A stretch of DNA of 64,000 bases from Marinobacter sp. HL-58 (lineage in GTDB: Bacteria > Pseudomonadota > Gammaproteobacteria > Pseudomonadales > Oleiphilaceae): positions 1 through 64,000 of the forward strand of contig NZ_LIHP01000016.1 in NCBI RefSeq assembly GCF_001314605.1, written 5' to 3'. The notes below the pieces were generated by a model. It was not told the DNA's origin, did not search any database, and saw only the letters and a list, made by a program, of their open reading frames with translations. A program made the position numbers and the translations under genes. Positions 35,295 through 42,834 of the stretch are shown here, in pieces; within the stretch, counting starts at the first letter, position 1, and each line of letters starts with the position of its first letter.

Positions 35295-36173
35295 TTAGTT
35301 TCTCAATGTGTCCAGAATAGAAAGTACCGCTGGCCCCCCGATAAGCATGAACAGCGCAGGCAACATGAACGCCATCATTATGATGGTCATTTTCGCGCCG
35401 ACCCGGTTGGTCTCTTCTTTCAATTTGCTGCGTTCTTCGTGCTGCGCTTCTTCAATAATCTGGTCCAGACTGACCGAAACCCGCGAGCCCAGGGTGCCGC
35501 TCTGTTTCATCAGCGTTACGTAGCTTCGCAATACAGTGATGTTTCGATTTCGACCCAGCTCATCCAGTGCCACCGTTCTGTCTGCACCACTTTCCATCAC
35601 CCGGTTGAACCGATCAACCCGGTGGATCAGGCGTGGCATGAGGTCCCTCGCCTGATGAGAAATAAGCTTCAAGCTGCGCTCGGGCGATAACCCTGCCTCC
35701 AGAAGCATTCTGGTCATGTGGCAGAGCTCTATCGCTTCGCGGTTCTGTTGTTTCTCGGCGAAAGCGCCGGAGGCGCGAATCATCCGGCGCGGGACGAAAA
35801 ATGCCATAAGCGCGGTGAGTATGGCCGCGGCGGCACTGAAAAACACAAATGCGACAGGCAAGATGATGGCCGGAACGACCCAGCAGAGGCCAAAGTAATA
35901 GACCCGAGACTGGTAAGGAGACCGTCCGCTGGCTTCCAGGGCGGGCTCAAGCTCTTTAAAATCTCCCCGAACAAGTCGGCGCTCGGCGAGCCAGAACACC
36001 AGCTCTGCCATGGCCGAGTCGCTTTCAGGGTCATCGTCAACCAGGCGCTGATGATGCAAGCGGGCATTGATACGCGCCTGCATTGACCAGGAGGGTGCGC
36101 CATATATTCCAGCAATTAGAGACAGCAGTCCGATCACGAGCGCCGCTCCAAAAATAAGCTCAATCACGGCCAA
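35295..36173 (-). CDS. tadC: Tad pilus inner-membrane platform protein TadC
   Basis: A 292-residue polytopic protein of the T2SSF family: an N-terminal helix, a cytoplasmic segment, then paired helices flanking the GspF-like domain (AIELCHMTRMLLEAGLSPERSL, RSYVTLMKQSGTLGSRVSV). It pairs with TadB to form the inner-membrane platform for the TadA ATPase. It overlaps the tadB stop by 14 bases. Confidence 0.9.
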   Translation of the reverse strand: MAVIELIFGAALVIGLLSLIAGIYGAPSWSMQARINARLHHQRLVDDDPESDSAMAELVFWLAERRLVRGDFKELEPALEASGRSPYQSRVYYFGLCWVVPAIILPVAFVFFSAAAAILTALMAFFVPRRMIRASGAFAEKQQNREAIELCHMTRMLLEAGLSPERSLKLISHQARDLMPRLIHRVDRFNRVMESGADRTVALDELGRNRNITVLRSYVTLMKQSGTLGSRVSVSLDQIIEEAQHEERSKLKEETNRVGAKMTIIMMAFMLPALFMLIGGPAVLSILDTLRN

Positions 36174-37077
36174 CCCTCCGAATCAGATTCCAGATCAGCA
36201 AACTGCCAATCACCTGCAGGGCTCCCGCGATCATCAACAGGGTGTGGCCCGTGTCGGTGTTCAACAGTACCGCAGAAAATTCCTCGTTGAGTATTACCAT
36301 GTAGGCCGCCAAGCCAGGGGGCATTACAGCGAACACAACGGCGGTGAACCGGGTTTCGGCCGTTGCCGCCATGAACTCTCTTCTCAGCTCCTGCTGCGAA
36401 CGAATGGCTTTCGAGACTTCCTGAAGAACCGGCTTGATGGACGAACCAAAGCGGCTAGTGGTGCGCAGCGCAATCGCTATCTGGGTGAGCGCCGGGATCC
36501 GGTACATGTTGGCAAAGCCCTCGAACACGGGCGTGTAGTCCCGCCCTTGATTAATGGCGCTGCGCAAGCGCTGCAGCAGGGGCTGAAACACCGGCGACGC
36601 ATCGCCAAAAGCGGCAAGAAGTGCTTGTTCGATAGACCGGCCGGCGGTGATAGAGCGCAAGACCGAATCGAGGACCACGGGTACATCTTCGAGAACCTGT
36701 TTGCGCAGCTTTTCAAATTTTACGCGCCACAGTGTGATGCCGGTGGATATCACGAAAAAAAGCCCAATCATGGCTTCGATCCATCCCCGGGATAGCCCGA
36801 CGCCCACAATAAGCCCCAGCATGACAGCCGAAAGTGCAACGGCCCTGCCACTGGACATAGTAAAACCGGCCCTAACCAGCGTTTTTTGGATCGGGCCCAT
36901 GTCCACTTTTGCCGTCTGGTCGCCCTGACCAGCCACCTCGGATCGTAAACGCTGGCGCACCCGGTCTTTAATCGCAGCCGAGGCCCGGGCACTACTCCAC
37001 AGACCCTGAAGCACCGCCACAATGAGGGCGAGAACGCCCAACATCATGGCCAGTAAAAGCAGTAACTGGACGGTCAT
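36160..37077 (-). CDS. tadB: Tad pilus inner-membrane platform protein TadB
   Basis: A 305-residue T2SSF-family protein with transmembrane helices at both ends and in the middle. The GspF-like signature includes DVPVVLDSVLRSITAGRSIEQAL and AIALRTTSRFGSSIKPVLQE. It partners TadC in the Flp pilus machine. Its ATG overlaps the tadA stop (ATGA, 37074-37077), so the two proteins are probably made together. Confidence 0.9.
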   Translation of the reverse strand: MTVQLLLLLAMMLGVLALIVAVLQGLWSSARASAAIKDRVRQRLRSEVAGQGDQTAKVDMGPIQKTLVRAGFTMSSGRAVALSAVMLGLIVGVGLSRGWIEAMIGLFFVISTGITLWRVKFEKLRKQVLEDVPVVLDSVLRSITAGRSIEQALLAAFGDASPVFQPLLQRLRSAINQGRDYTPVFEGFANMYRIPALTQIAIALRTTSRFGSSIKPVLQEVSKAIRSQQELRREFMAATAETRFTAVVFAVMPPGLAAYMVILNEEFSAVLLNTDTGHTLLMIAGALQVIGSLLIWNLIRRVGRD

Positions 37078-38267
37078 AACGGCTCCTCGGGGGCAGAGGA
37101 GAAGTCCAGTTCGGGCGACCGGTAGAGTGACTCCATCCGGTAGGGGTCCGTCATTGTTGGTTTGAGCGCCACAACCTCACTGATCAATCGCCTGCCATTG
37201 GGCAATCGGCTGAGCTGAATGATAATATCCAGTGACGATCCAATGAGACGTCCAATCGCTCTCTCGCCGGCATCGTACCCATTGACCGCAAGCAGCGTTT
37301 CGATCCGAACCAGCGCATCTTTTGCGGAATTCGAATGGATTGTGCTCATAGACCCTTCGTGGCCCGTGTTCATAGCCTGGAGCAGCTCGATGATCTCTCC
37401 GGAGCGCACTTCACCCACAACGACCCGGTCGGGCCGCATCCTCAGCGCGTTGACGATGAGATCCCGGGCCGTTATTTTTCCGGTTCCTTCGGTATTTGCC
37501 GGACGCGTCTCCAGGCGCACAACGTGGGGATGAGTCAACTGCAGCTCGGCGGAATCCTCAATTGTTACCACCCGCTCGTCTTTTGGTATGTATTGACTGA
37601 GCATATTGAGAATCGTGGTTTTGCCCGTGCCGGTGCCTCCGCTGACCAACAGGTTGCGCCGGCCCTCCACCACCGAAATCAATGTGTCGAGGCACTCCGA
37701 TGTCATGGTTCCGCCGTTCACCAGATCAACGGCAGACAGGTGCCTGTCACTGAATTTTCTAATGCTGAGCGACGGCCCATCGAGGGCGATGGGCGGGACA
37801 ATAGCGTTGACACGGGACCCGTCTGGCAAGCGAGCATCCACCATTGGGCTGCTTTCATCAAGTCGGCGCCCGAGCGGCGCAAGAATGCGGCGGATGATCC
37901 GGAGGACATGGTCATCGTCGATAAAGCGAGTCTGGACTTTTTGCAACACCCCGGCGATCTCAACGAAAACCACGAGGGCACCGTTGACCAGAATGTCGTT
38001 TACCTGATCGTCAGCCAGCAAGGGTTCAAGCGGACCGAAACCAATGATTTCGTCCAGAATTTCCTTCGTCAGCGTGTTTTGATCCGGCGCTGCCAGAGGG
38101 ATACGATGGTTGTGGATGTACTGAGATACAGACGTTTGCACAAAAGACTGCAGGGCGTCTCTGGTCGATTTTTCAACCTCTACCCCCTCCTCATCAAGCC
38201 GCTCTATGAGGAAGGTATGAACGCTCTTCTTGAGCTGCTGATAGTCTTCATCGATTCGAGTCGCCAC
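37074..38267 (-). CDS. tadA: Tad pilus assembly ATPase TadA (CpaF)
   Basis: A 397-residue secretion ATPase of the VirB11/CpaF type. Walker A is LLVSGGTGTGKTTILN, the Asp box is VVTIEDSAELQL, Walker B is DRVVVGEVRSGEIIELLQAM, and the His box is NTGHEGSMSTIHSN. It powers extension, and possibly retraction, of Flp pili. It starts at GTG 38267 with GGGG just upstream. No ATG fits nearby. Confidence 0.95.
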   Translation of the reverse strand: MATRIDEDYQQLKKSVHTFLIERLDEEGVEVEKSTRDALQSFVQTSVSQYIHNHRIPLAAPDQNTLTKEILDEIIGFGPLEPLLADDQVNDILVNGALVVFVEIAGVLQKVQTRFIDDDHVLRIIRRILAPLGRRLDESSPMVDARLPDGSRVNAIVPPIALDGPSLSIRKFSDRHLSAVDLVNGGTMTSECLDTLISVVEGRRNLLVSGGTGTGKTTILNMLSQYIPKDERVVTIEDSAELQLTHPHVVRLETRPANTEGTGKITARDLIVNALRMRPDRVVVGEVRSGEIIELLQAMNTGHEGSMSTIHSNSAKDALVRIETLLAVNGYDAGERAIGRLIGSSLDIIIQLSRLPNGRRLISEVVALKPTMTDPYRMESLYRSPELDFSSAPEEPL

Positions 38268-38283
38268 ACGTTACCCCTAGATT

Positions 38284-39459
38284 TCATGATCGGCCGATGA
38301 AACCAAACCGGCGTTTTAACGGTGATTGAGAAACGAAAGTCGAGCTGACGTAAGCGTTCAGTTTTTTGTGGTATCGGGAGCGGCTCGGGAGCATCCCCAA
38401 GGGCACGCCTGCGTTGATAGAATCCAGCCGGTGGTTCCACTCAATCGGCAGTGTGAGATCACAGGCCACACCAACGGTTTTTTCAATGTCCGCAATCGCC
38501 AGTTTGGACCGTTTCTCGTACCCATCTATAACGAGGCTTTTAACGCAATCCGTCGACAGCCAGTTACCGATTTTCTGAAAAAGCCCTTCAGCCTCCTGGA
38601 TCTGATCAACCACCGGGTGCATCACGACGAACATACGATTGACGTTGGCCCCTATCGCACTCAGCCAAGAGTCCGCCAGGTCGCTGTCTACCCTGACAAT
38701 GACCTCGTCGAAGAGCTCTCCCAATTGAGTCAGCGTTATAAAAAGGTCTGCACCGCCATCGCCGGAAAGGTCCCCTTTTTCCAGCCCACCTGACAGTAGG
38801 CGTAGTCCGTTTGAGTACTCACCTAGGGCGGTTTCCACGAATGACCGGTCGATCGAGTCCTGTCGCTTAACCAGTTCGTCTAGTGTCAGGCGATTGAGGT
38901 TGTCAAAATAGAAAGTGCGTTCACCACGAGATAGTGTGTCAATCGCAAGCACCTGCTCATGGGGAAGAGCCCGGTTTATCTCACTGACAAAGTTCTGACA
39001 GAAAAATCGGGTATCCACTACAGGGCTTACCGAGGTGACAAACGTGACATTGCGGCGGGCCCTTGTGCTTTCCAGCGCCGGCTTATTATGCGAAGACTCT
39101 ATCACCCGTCGTACGCGCTCCGGTGCAGCGTCGGTATCCGTTCCGGTAATCAAGCAGTCCCTGGCACCGACTCGCATGATTCTCAACAACATGTCTTGAG
39201 AGATGCGTTTAGCAACCGCGATCAGCTCGGCCGAGCCACATATTTTCCCCAGGGCAGCAAATGTTTTGACGGCACGTTCCGGGTTGTCCTCTTCAACAGC
39301 CACTAGGACCACTGGCGTGCCTGTCGCCTTTACCAGGCGGCTCACCCTTGAAAGATCTGACGAGGTGACCGCCTCGATCACCCATTCACTATCCAGAGAC
39401 CGTTCCAGCCAAACCCTCAAACCAATATCATCGCTGACACATACAAGGGTTTCGTTCAT
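38284..39459 (-). CDS. tadZ: TadZ/CpaE-like pilus localisation protein lacking Walker A
   Basis: About 391 residues. The N-terminal third has a receiver-like fold (strands in TLVCVSDDIGLRVWL and VVLVAVEEDN) and the rest is a ParA/MinD-like domain. TadZ proteins position the Tad machine at the pole. The deviant Walker A (usually KGGxGxST) is replaced by VTSVSPVVDTRF, so nucleotide binding is doubtful. The acidic receiver residue is also not obvious. The start at ATG 39459 has GGGAG eight bases before. A GTG at 39468 adds three residues. Confidence 0.8.
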   Translation of the reverse strand: MNETLVCVSDDIGLRVWLERSLDSEWVIEAVTSSDLSRVSRLVKATGTPVVLVAVEEDNPERAVKTFAALGKICGSAELIAVAKRISQDMLLRIMRVGARDCLITGTDTDAAPERVRRVIESSHNKPALESTRARRNVTFVTSVSPVVDTRFFCQNFVSEINRALPHEQVLAIDTLSRGERTFYFDNLNRLTLDELVKRQDSIDRSFVETALGEYSNGLRLLSGGLEKGDLSGDGGADLFITLTQLGELFDEVIVRVDSDLADSWLSAIGANVNRMFVVMHPVVDQIQEAEGLFQKIGNWLSTDCVKSLVIDGYEKRSKLAIADIEKTVGVACDLTLPIEWNHRLDSINAGVPLGMLPSRSRYHKKLNAYVSSTFVSQSPLKRRFGFIGRS

Positions 39460-39471
39460 TGAAGGCACTCC

Positions 39472-40659
39472 CTACCAACTCAGTCCGTGTTCGACAGGCT
39501 CGCCGGCTTTTCTTGAACCTGTAAACATGTCCGGCCACTCTGTGCTGCTGTTTTCATACTCCATACCAAACCGCTTTACAGAGTCAGGCATCTTTTTCTG
39601 TGGGCTGACCAGGCGGGGAGTGACGACCATGATCAGCTCCTTGTCTTCCGCAGACACCCGGTCTGAACGAAACAGAGCCCCCAAAATGGGAATGTTGCCA
39701 AGCCCGGGTAATCGATCACTGTTATTCAGTGTTGTCCTGCTAACCAGGCCACTGATGATGAACGTTTCCCCCGGCGCCATGGAAACGGTTGTTTCAGTCC
39801 GCCGGATTCTCAACCCGGGCACTGAAACACCAGAGGTGGAAACACCGGCAGTGAAATCCAGCTCACTCACTTCCGGCGCAACCTTGAGAATGATCTGGTC
39901 GCCTTCGACCACCGTTGGCGTCAGCGACAGACTTACCCCGAATTCCTTGAACTCGATCTGGGTGCCGTTGTTGTCAGACTGGATCGGGATCGGAAACTCT
40001 CCCCCGGCCAGAAACGTTGCACTCTGGCCACTCAGGCTTACCAAAGAGGGCTCGGCCAGGGTGTAAGCGAACCCTCCGGATTCAAGCGCATTGATGATAC
40101 TGAGCGAGCTGCTGCCAAAGCTGAAAAGGTTGAAGCCTTCACTGCTGATACCTTCGGCAGCGTTGCTGGCTGAATCAAAGCCACGAAAACCACCACCGCC
40201 AGGAGGCGCCACACCAATGCTGGATTGGCCGCCATTGAACAGTTTGGCGTAGTAAAGCCCCAGTGTATTGAGCTCGTTGCGGTTTACTTCCACAATCCGA
40301 ATGTCAGTCTGAACCTGCATTGCCAGAGGAGACTTTTCGCCGCTGGTTGAACTTACAACAACCGTGGAAACCAGTGGCTCATCAGCACCATCCAGCCAGA
40401 CACTCAGGGTGGCATCTCCCGGCTCTTCGCCGGTAATCAGCACTTCGGATTCGCCAGACGCCGTGACCTTTGCAACACTCGGGTCAGACGTCGCAACCTT
40501 ACTCAGCTCACTCGGAAACGACAGGGCGCGCTGCTCACCGGGTCCCATTTCCAGAACCGCGTCCTGCTCTTCTGCCCAGACCTGTGCAACGGACAGCAGC
40601 AGGACGAGCAGGCATGCTGCCCTGGCGTTCAATCGGTGCATTCCACGCTCACTGCACAT
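39472..40659 (-). CDS. rcpA: Tad secretin RcpA (CpaC)
   Basis: An outer-membrane secretin of about 395 residues. The signal peptide is in ARAACLLVLLLSVAQVWA, the BON-like T2SS/T3SS pilus secretin N-domain contains DPSVAKVTASGESEVLITGE, and the secretin domain contains FLAGGEFPIP, RRTETTVSMAPGETFIISGL and LPGLGNIPILGALFRS. It forms the pilus exit pore. I take ATG 40659, which has AAGGA upstream, inside the end of the rcpC gene. A start at 40641 would also give a full signal peptide. Confidence 0.92.
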   Translation of the reverse strand: MCSERGMHRLNARAACLLVLLLSVAQVWAEEQDAVLEMGPGEQRALSFPSELSKVATSDPSVAKVTASGESEVLITGEEPGDATLSVWLDGADEPLVSTVVVSSTSGEKSPLAMQVQTDIRIVEVNRNELNTLGLYYAKLFNGGQSSIGVAPPGGGGFRGFDSASNAAEGISSEGFNLFSFGSSSLSIINALESGGFAYTLAEPSLVSLSGQSATFLAGGEFPIPIQSDNNGTQIEFKEFGVSLSLTPTVVEGDQIILKVAPEVSELDFTAGVSTSGVSVPGLRIRRTETTVSMAPGETFIISGLVSRTTLNNSDRLPGLGNIPILGALFRSDRVSAEDKELIMVVTPRLVSPQKKMPDSVKRFGMEYENSSTEWPDMFTGSRKAGEPVEHGLSW

Positions 40660-41566
40660 AGACATTCCTTGCTTCAGAGCCTTCAAATATCTGAACCTTA
40701 CGGCCCGGATCCTCGCGCTCGCGTTCAGGACTTGCATTGCCATCGTTACTGGACCTTCGCGGGGATTCCGGCATCAAATCGGAGAGAAAAACCGCTGAGT
40801 CAGCGGCACTTTTCTCGACGGGGATCGAAGCAACAGACTCGTTCTCTTCTTCGGCTATCAGCGGCGACCGCTTGACCGCAATAAAGCTCAGTTGCGCTTC
40901 CTCAGAGGCCAGCACCAGCTCTCTTGTCCTCTCTTCCGGCACAGAAAGTACCATCGTACTGTTGCGGCGACGATCTTCTTCGGAAGCGGATGGGCCGACC
41001 TTTGTTGCTCCTTTGACCGAAAGCACCTCAACGGACTCAAGCAGGGTTTTTGATGATGACTCACTCTCGCCCCTTTCGTCGAACGACACGAGAATATCCA
41101 CGAAATCGCCCGGCCTCAACAATCCCCCGATACTGGCCACGCTGCTCATTTCAAAGGCAATTGCCTTGTGCCCATCGGGAACAAGCTGCCTTACCAGGCT
41201 CTGATCTTCAAGGATTTGTGTCGTCAAAAGCTCGCCCGGCTCCATAGATGTCTCGATCGAAATGTCATATGGCACATCCTCTGCTTCGATTGCATTGTCG
41301 ATGGGCGTCGATGATTCGATTTCAATGAAACTGCCCCGCTCCAGAGCGTCTCCGGGCTTGATGTTCTGGGCCGCGACCACATAGGTATGGACAGGTGCCT
41401 GCTCCACTTCAGGCTCGGTGACGGCAGCGGCGCGACCTTCTGCCGCCGCCGACTCCTTACGCGCTTCTTCCGCTGCGTTGTACTTCATCAGGCCGAACAG
41501 TGCGGTCGCTATGGCCACCATCGCCAGAAGGAGGGAAGGAAGGAAATACAAGAAGCGGGGTTTCAT
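40649..41566 (-). CDS. rcpC: Tad pilus assembly protein RcpC (CpaB)
   Basis: A 305-residue periplasmic protein with an N-terminal anchor (FLYFLPSLLLAMVAIATALFG), an SAF domain (YVVAAQNIKPGDALERGSF) and the CpaB/RcpC domain (LRPGDFVDILVSF, TMVLSVPEERTRELVLASE). The family binds peptidoglycan or stabilises the secretin. The C-terminal 60 residues are acidic and low-complexity. Confidence 0.9.
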   Translation of the reverse strand: MKPRFLYFLPSLLLAMVAIATALFGLMKYNAAEEARKESAAAEGRAAAVTEPEVEQAPVHTYVVAAQNIKPGDALERGSFIEIESSTPIDNAIEAEDVPYDISIETSMEPGELLTTQILEDQSLVRQLVPDGHKAIAFEMSSVASIGGLLRPGDFVDILVSFDERGESESSSKTLLESVEVLSVKGATKVGPSASEEDRRRNSTMVLSVPEERTRELVLASEEAQLSFIAVKRSPLIAEEENESVASIPVEKSAADSAVFLSDLMPESPRRSSNDGNASPEREREDPGRKVQIFEGSEARNVYVQ

Positions 41567-41649
41567 AACAGTGTCATCCTGAGCTCATAAGTGCGGGCTT
41601 TCATACTATTTGACTTACTTACCTCTTCCCTAAGCGAAGCCTGTAATGC

Positions 41650-42090
41650 TCAAAAGGCGACTGCCGACCTGACCTCTATGGTGTCAGGCAAGGGTGGAAA
41701 TTTTCCCAGAAAACCGAATTTGAGTTGTGGCACGAAAGGCGACTCCGTTCCATCCGCCACAACTGTGCACTCCACAAGCGAGACACCACCCACGTTCTCA
41801 ATGCCGCACTCTCTATCGTCCGAGCGTGATGCCAGAGAACCTGATACTTCTGAAATTAGAGCTTCCAAAGTATCTGAAGCCCGATCGACTGCTCTCTCGT
41901 CAGCGCCCTCACCGAATTTGCTTCGATCGAGCGACATTGCTGATGAAGCCGCGCGGTCAACCACCTTCTGCAACTGGTACTTCTGAAAAAACACCCCGCC
42001 GTAAGCCGCAGCTGTGTAGACCATGCCGACTACCAGCGGAAACACCAGAAGAAACTCGAGTGCAACCGCTCCGCAGTTTTTCCGCGACAT
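41650..42090 (-). CDS. tadE: TadE-like minor pseudopilin
   Basis: A protein of about 146 residues with a class III prepilin leader. The basic N-terminus MSRKNCGAVALEFLLVFPLVV has the glycine-alanine-x-x-Leu-Glu cleavage pattern followed by a hydrophobic helix. The rest is a small periplasmic domain with three cysteines. TadE proteins are minor pilins processed by the same peptidase as Flp. I use the ATG at 42090 with AGGG upstream, which places the glycine at position seven. A longer frame reaches 42123. Confidence 0.82.
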   Translation of the reverse strand: MSRKNCGAVALEFLLVFPLVVGMVYTAAAYGGVFFQKYQLQKVVDRAASSAMSLDRSKFGEGADERAVDRASDTLEALISEVSGSLASRSDDRECGIENVGGVSLVECTVVADGTESPFVPQLKFGFLGKFPPLPDTIEVRSAVAF

Positions 42091-42136
42091 CAAAACCCTA
42101 TAACCGCAAGCCATAATGATCACTTAATACCAAATA

Positions 42137-42156
42137 AGCCAACGGCGTGATTGGCT
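42137..42156 (-). terminator. Weak intrinsic terminator candidate after flp
   Basis: On the minus strand AGCCAA pairs with TTGGCT around an eight-base loop and is followed by TTATTTGG. It is too weak to end transcription fully. It could set the high pilin to low assembly-gene ratio usual in Tad operons. Confidence 0.35.
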
Positions 42157-42195
42157 GACATCTGTCGGTCAAACCCTATCAGCATTCAAAGCAAA

Positions 42196-42405
42196 CTACT
42201 CACCGTTGCCGGTATCAGATGCTTCCTGAAACAAATCTTCGAAGGCGGACTCTACCGTGTCTCCAAAGCCCCCGCCGCCAGCCAAGAAGCCCAGCACAAT
42301 GATAATACCGGCAGCGAGAACCAAATACTCGAGCGCTGAGGCACCCTTTTGGCGGCTCCGCCCAGCTATCGAATCGGCTTTGTTTCTGAAGCTCTGAAAG
42401 TGCAT
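42196..42405 (-). CDS. flp: Flp pilin
   Basis: The 69-residue major pilin of the Tad system. A positively charged leader is followed by the class IVb cleavage site KG|ASALEYL and one hydrophobic helix (LVLAAGIIIVLGFLAGGGGF), then a short acidic tail. It is exported and cleaved by a TadV/FppA peptidase (not encoded in this window) and assembled into Flp pili for attachment. The ribosome binding site AAGGAGG lies seven bases before ATG. It is the first gene of the operon. Confidence 0.92.
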   Translation of the reverse strand: MHFQSFRNKADSIAGRSRQKGASALEYLVLAAGIIIVLGFLAGGGGFGDTVESAFEDLFQEASDTGNGE

Positions 42406-42447
42406 GGGTTGCCTCCTTGGTTTTCATTGATCAATAGAAATGTCGCT

Positions 42448-42463
42448 TGAACATCTATGTTCA
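42448..42463. promoter_or_regulatory. Perfect palindrome upstream of flp (site 1)
   Basis: TGAACAT-CT-ATGTTCA is an inverted repeat with seven-base arms and a two-base centre, 43 bases before the flp start codon. Its size and form fit a dimeric regulator's operator. It could overlap the core promoter or the 5' leader. Confidence 0.55.
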
Positions 42464-42470
42464 GTCTAGA

Positions 42471-42501
42471 GGGTATTGTTCGACAAAATCGAACAACACC
42501 C
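42471..42501. promoter_or_regulatory. Long inverted repeat upstream of flp (site 2)
   Basis: GGGTATTGTTCGA and TCGAACAACACCC pair over 12 of 13 positions around CAAAA. The arms contain TTGTTCGA, partly related to site 1 (both contain a GTTC/GAAC core). It could be an operator or a leader hairpin. There is no T-run on either side to make it a terminator. Confidence 0.5.
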
Positions 42502-42518
42502 GCAAATCCTAATTTAAT

Positions 42519-42541
42519 GGTAACAAAAATAGCAAGTTACC
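42519..42541. promoter_or_regulatory. Inverted repeat upstream of flp (site 3)
   Basis: GGTAAC and GTTACC are separated by an A/T-rich 11-base spacer, about 115 bases before flp. On the minus strand a TTGACA lies just upstream of it, but no well-spaced -10 element was found. Confidence 0.4.
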
Positions 42542-42834
42542 AAATGAAGAGAAATGTCAATTTTGGTTAAAATTAAAGGATGTATATTATCCTTAACAAC
42601 AGAATGTAGTTATATAAAACGTCGAGGCTGTCGCGAAACCCTGAAATCTCCACATTCAATTGGTGAAATTGAGGAGGAAAGGCAAGGAGCCGGCAGATAG
42701 CCAACCCCCATATCAGGCTACGCCGTTGGAGTCGTCAGCTACTGCCAACTTTGGATCAAGCTCCCACTCACTGAACAGGCCCTGGTTACGACCCGGAATC
42801 GCTTATTTCTTTAATTTCTTGCTCTTTCTATAAC

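Larger units (their letters stand above)
42406..42834. other. Regulatory gap between flp and the 462-residue gene
   Basis: This 429-base gap contains the palindromes listed separately plus AAGGAT/ATCCTT at 42577-42595. The part from about 42620 to 42830 is less A/T-rich. It contains short stop-interrupted frames on the minus strand, such as one reading NQGLFSEWELDPKLAVADD, and a sequence near 42622 that resembles an insertion-sequence end. I could not identify a gene or a complete element there. Confidence 0.4.

Noticed and set aside
42622..42830. Possible insertion-sequence remnant beginning with an inverted-repeat-like GAGGCTGTCGCGAAACCC
   Set aside because: No matching inverted end, target duplication or transposase frame could be found, so I describe the region only as an unexplained gap.
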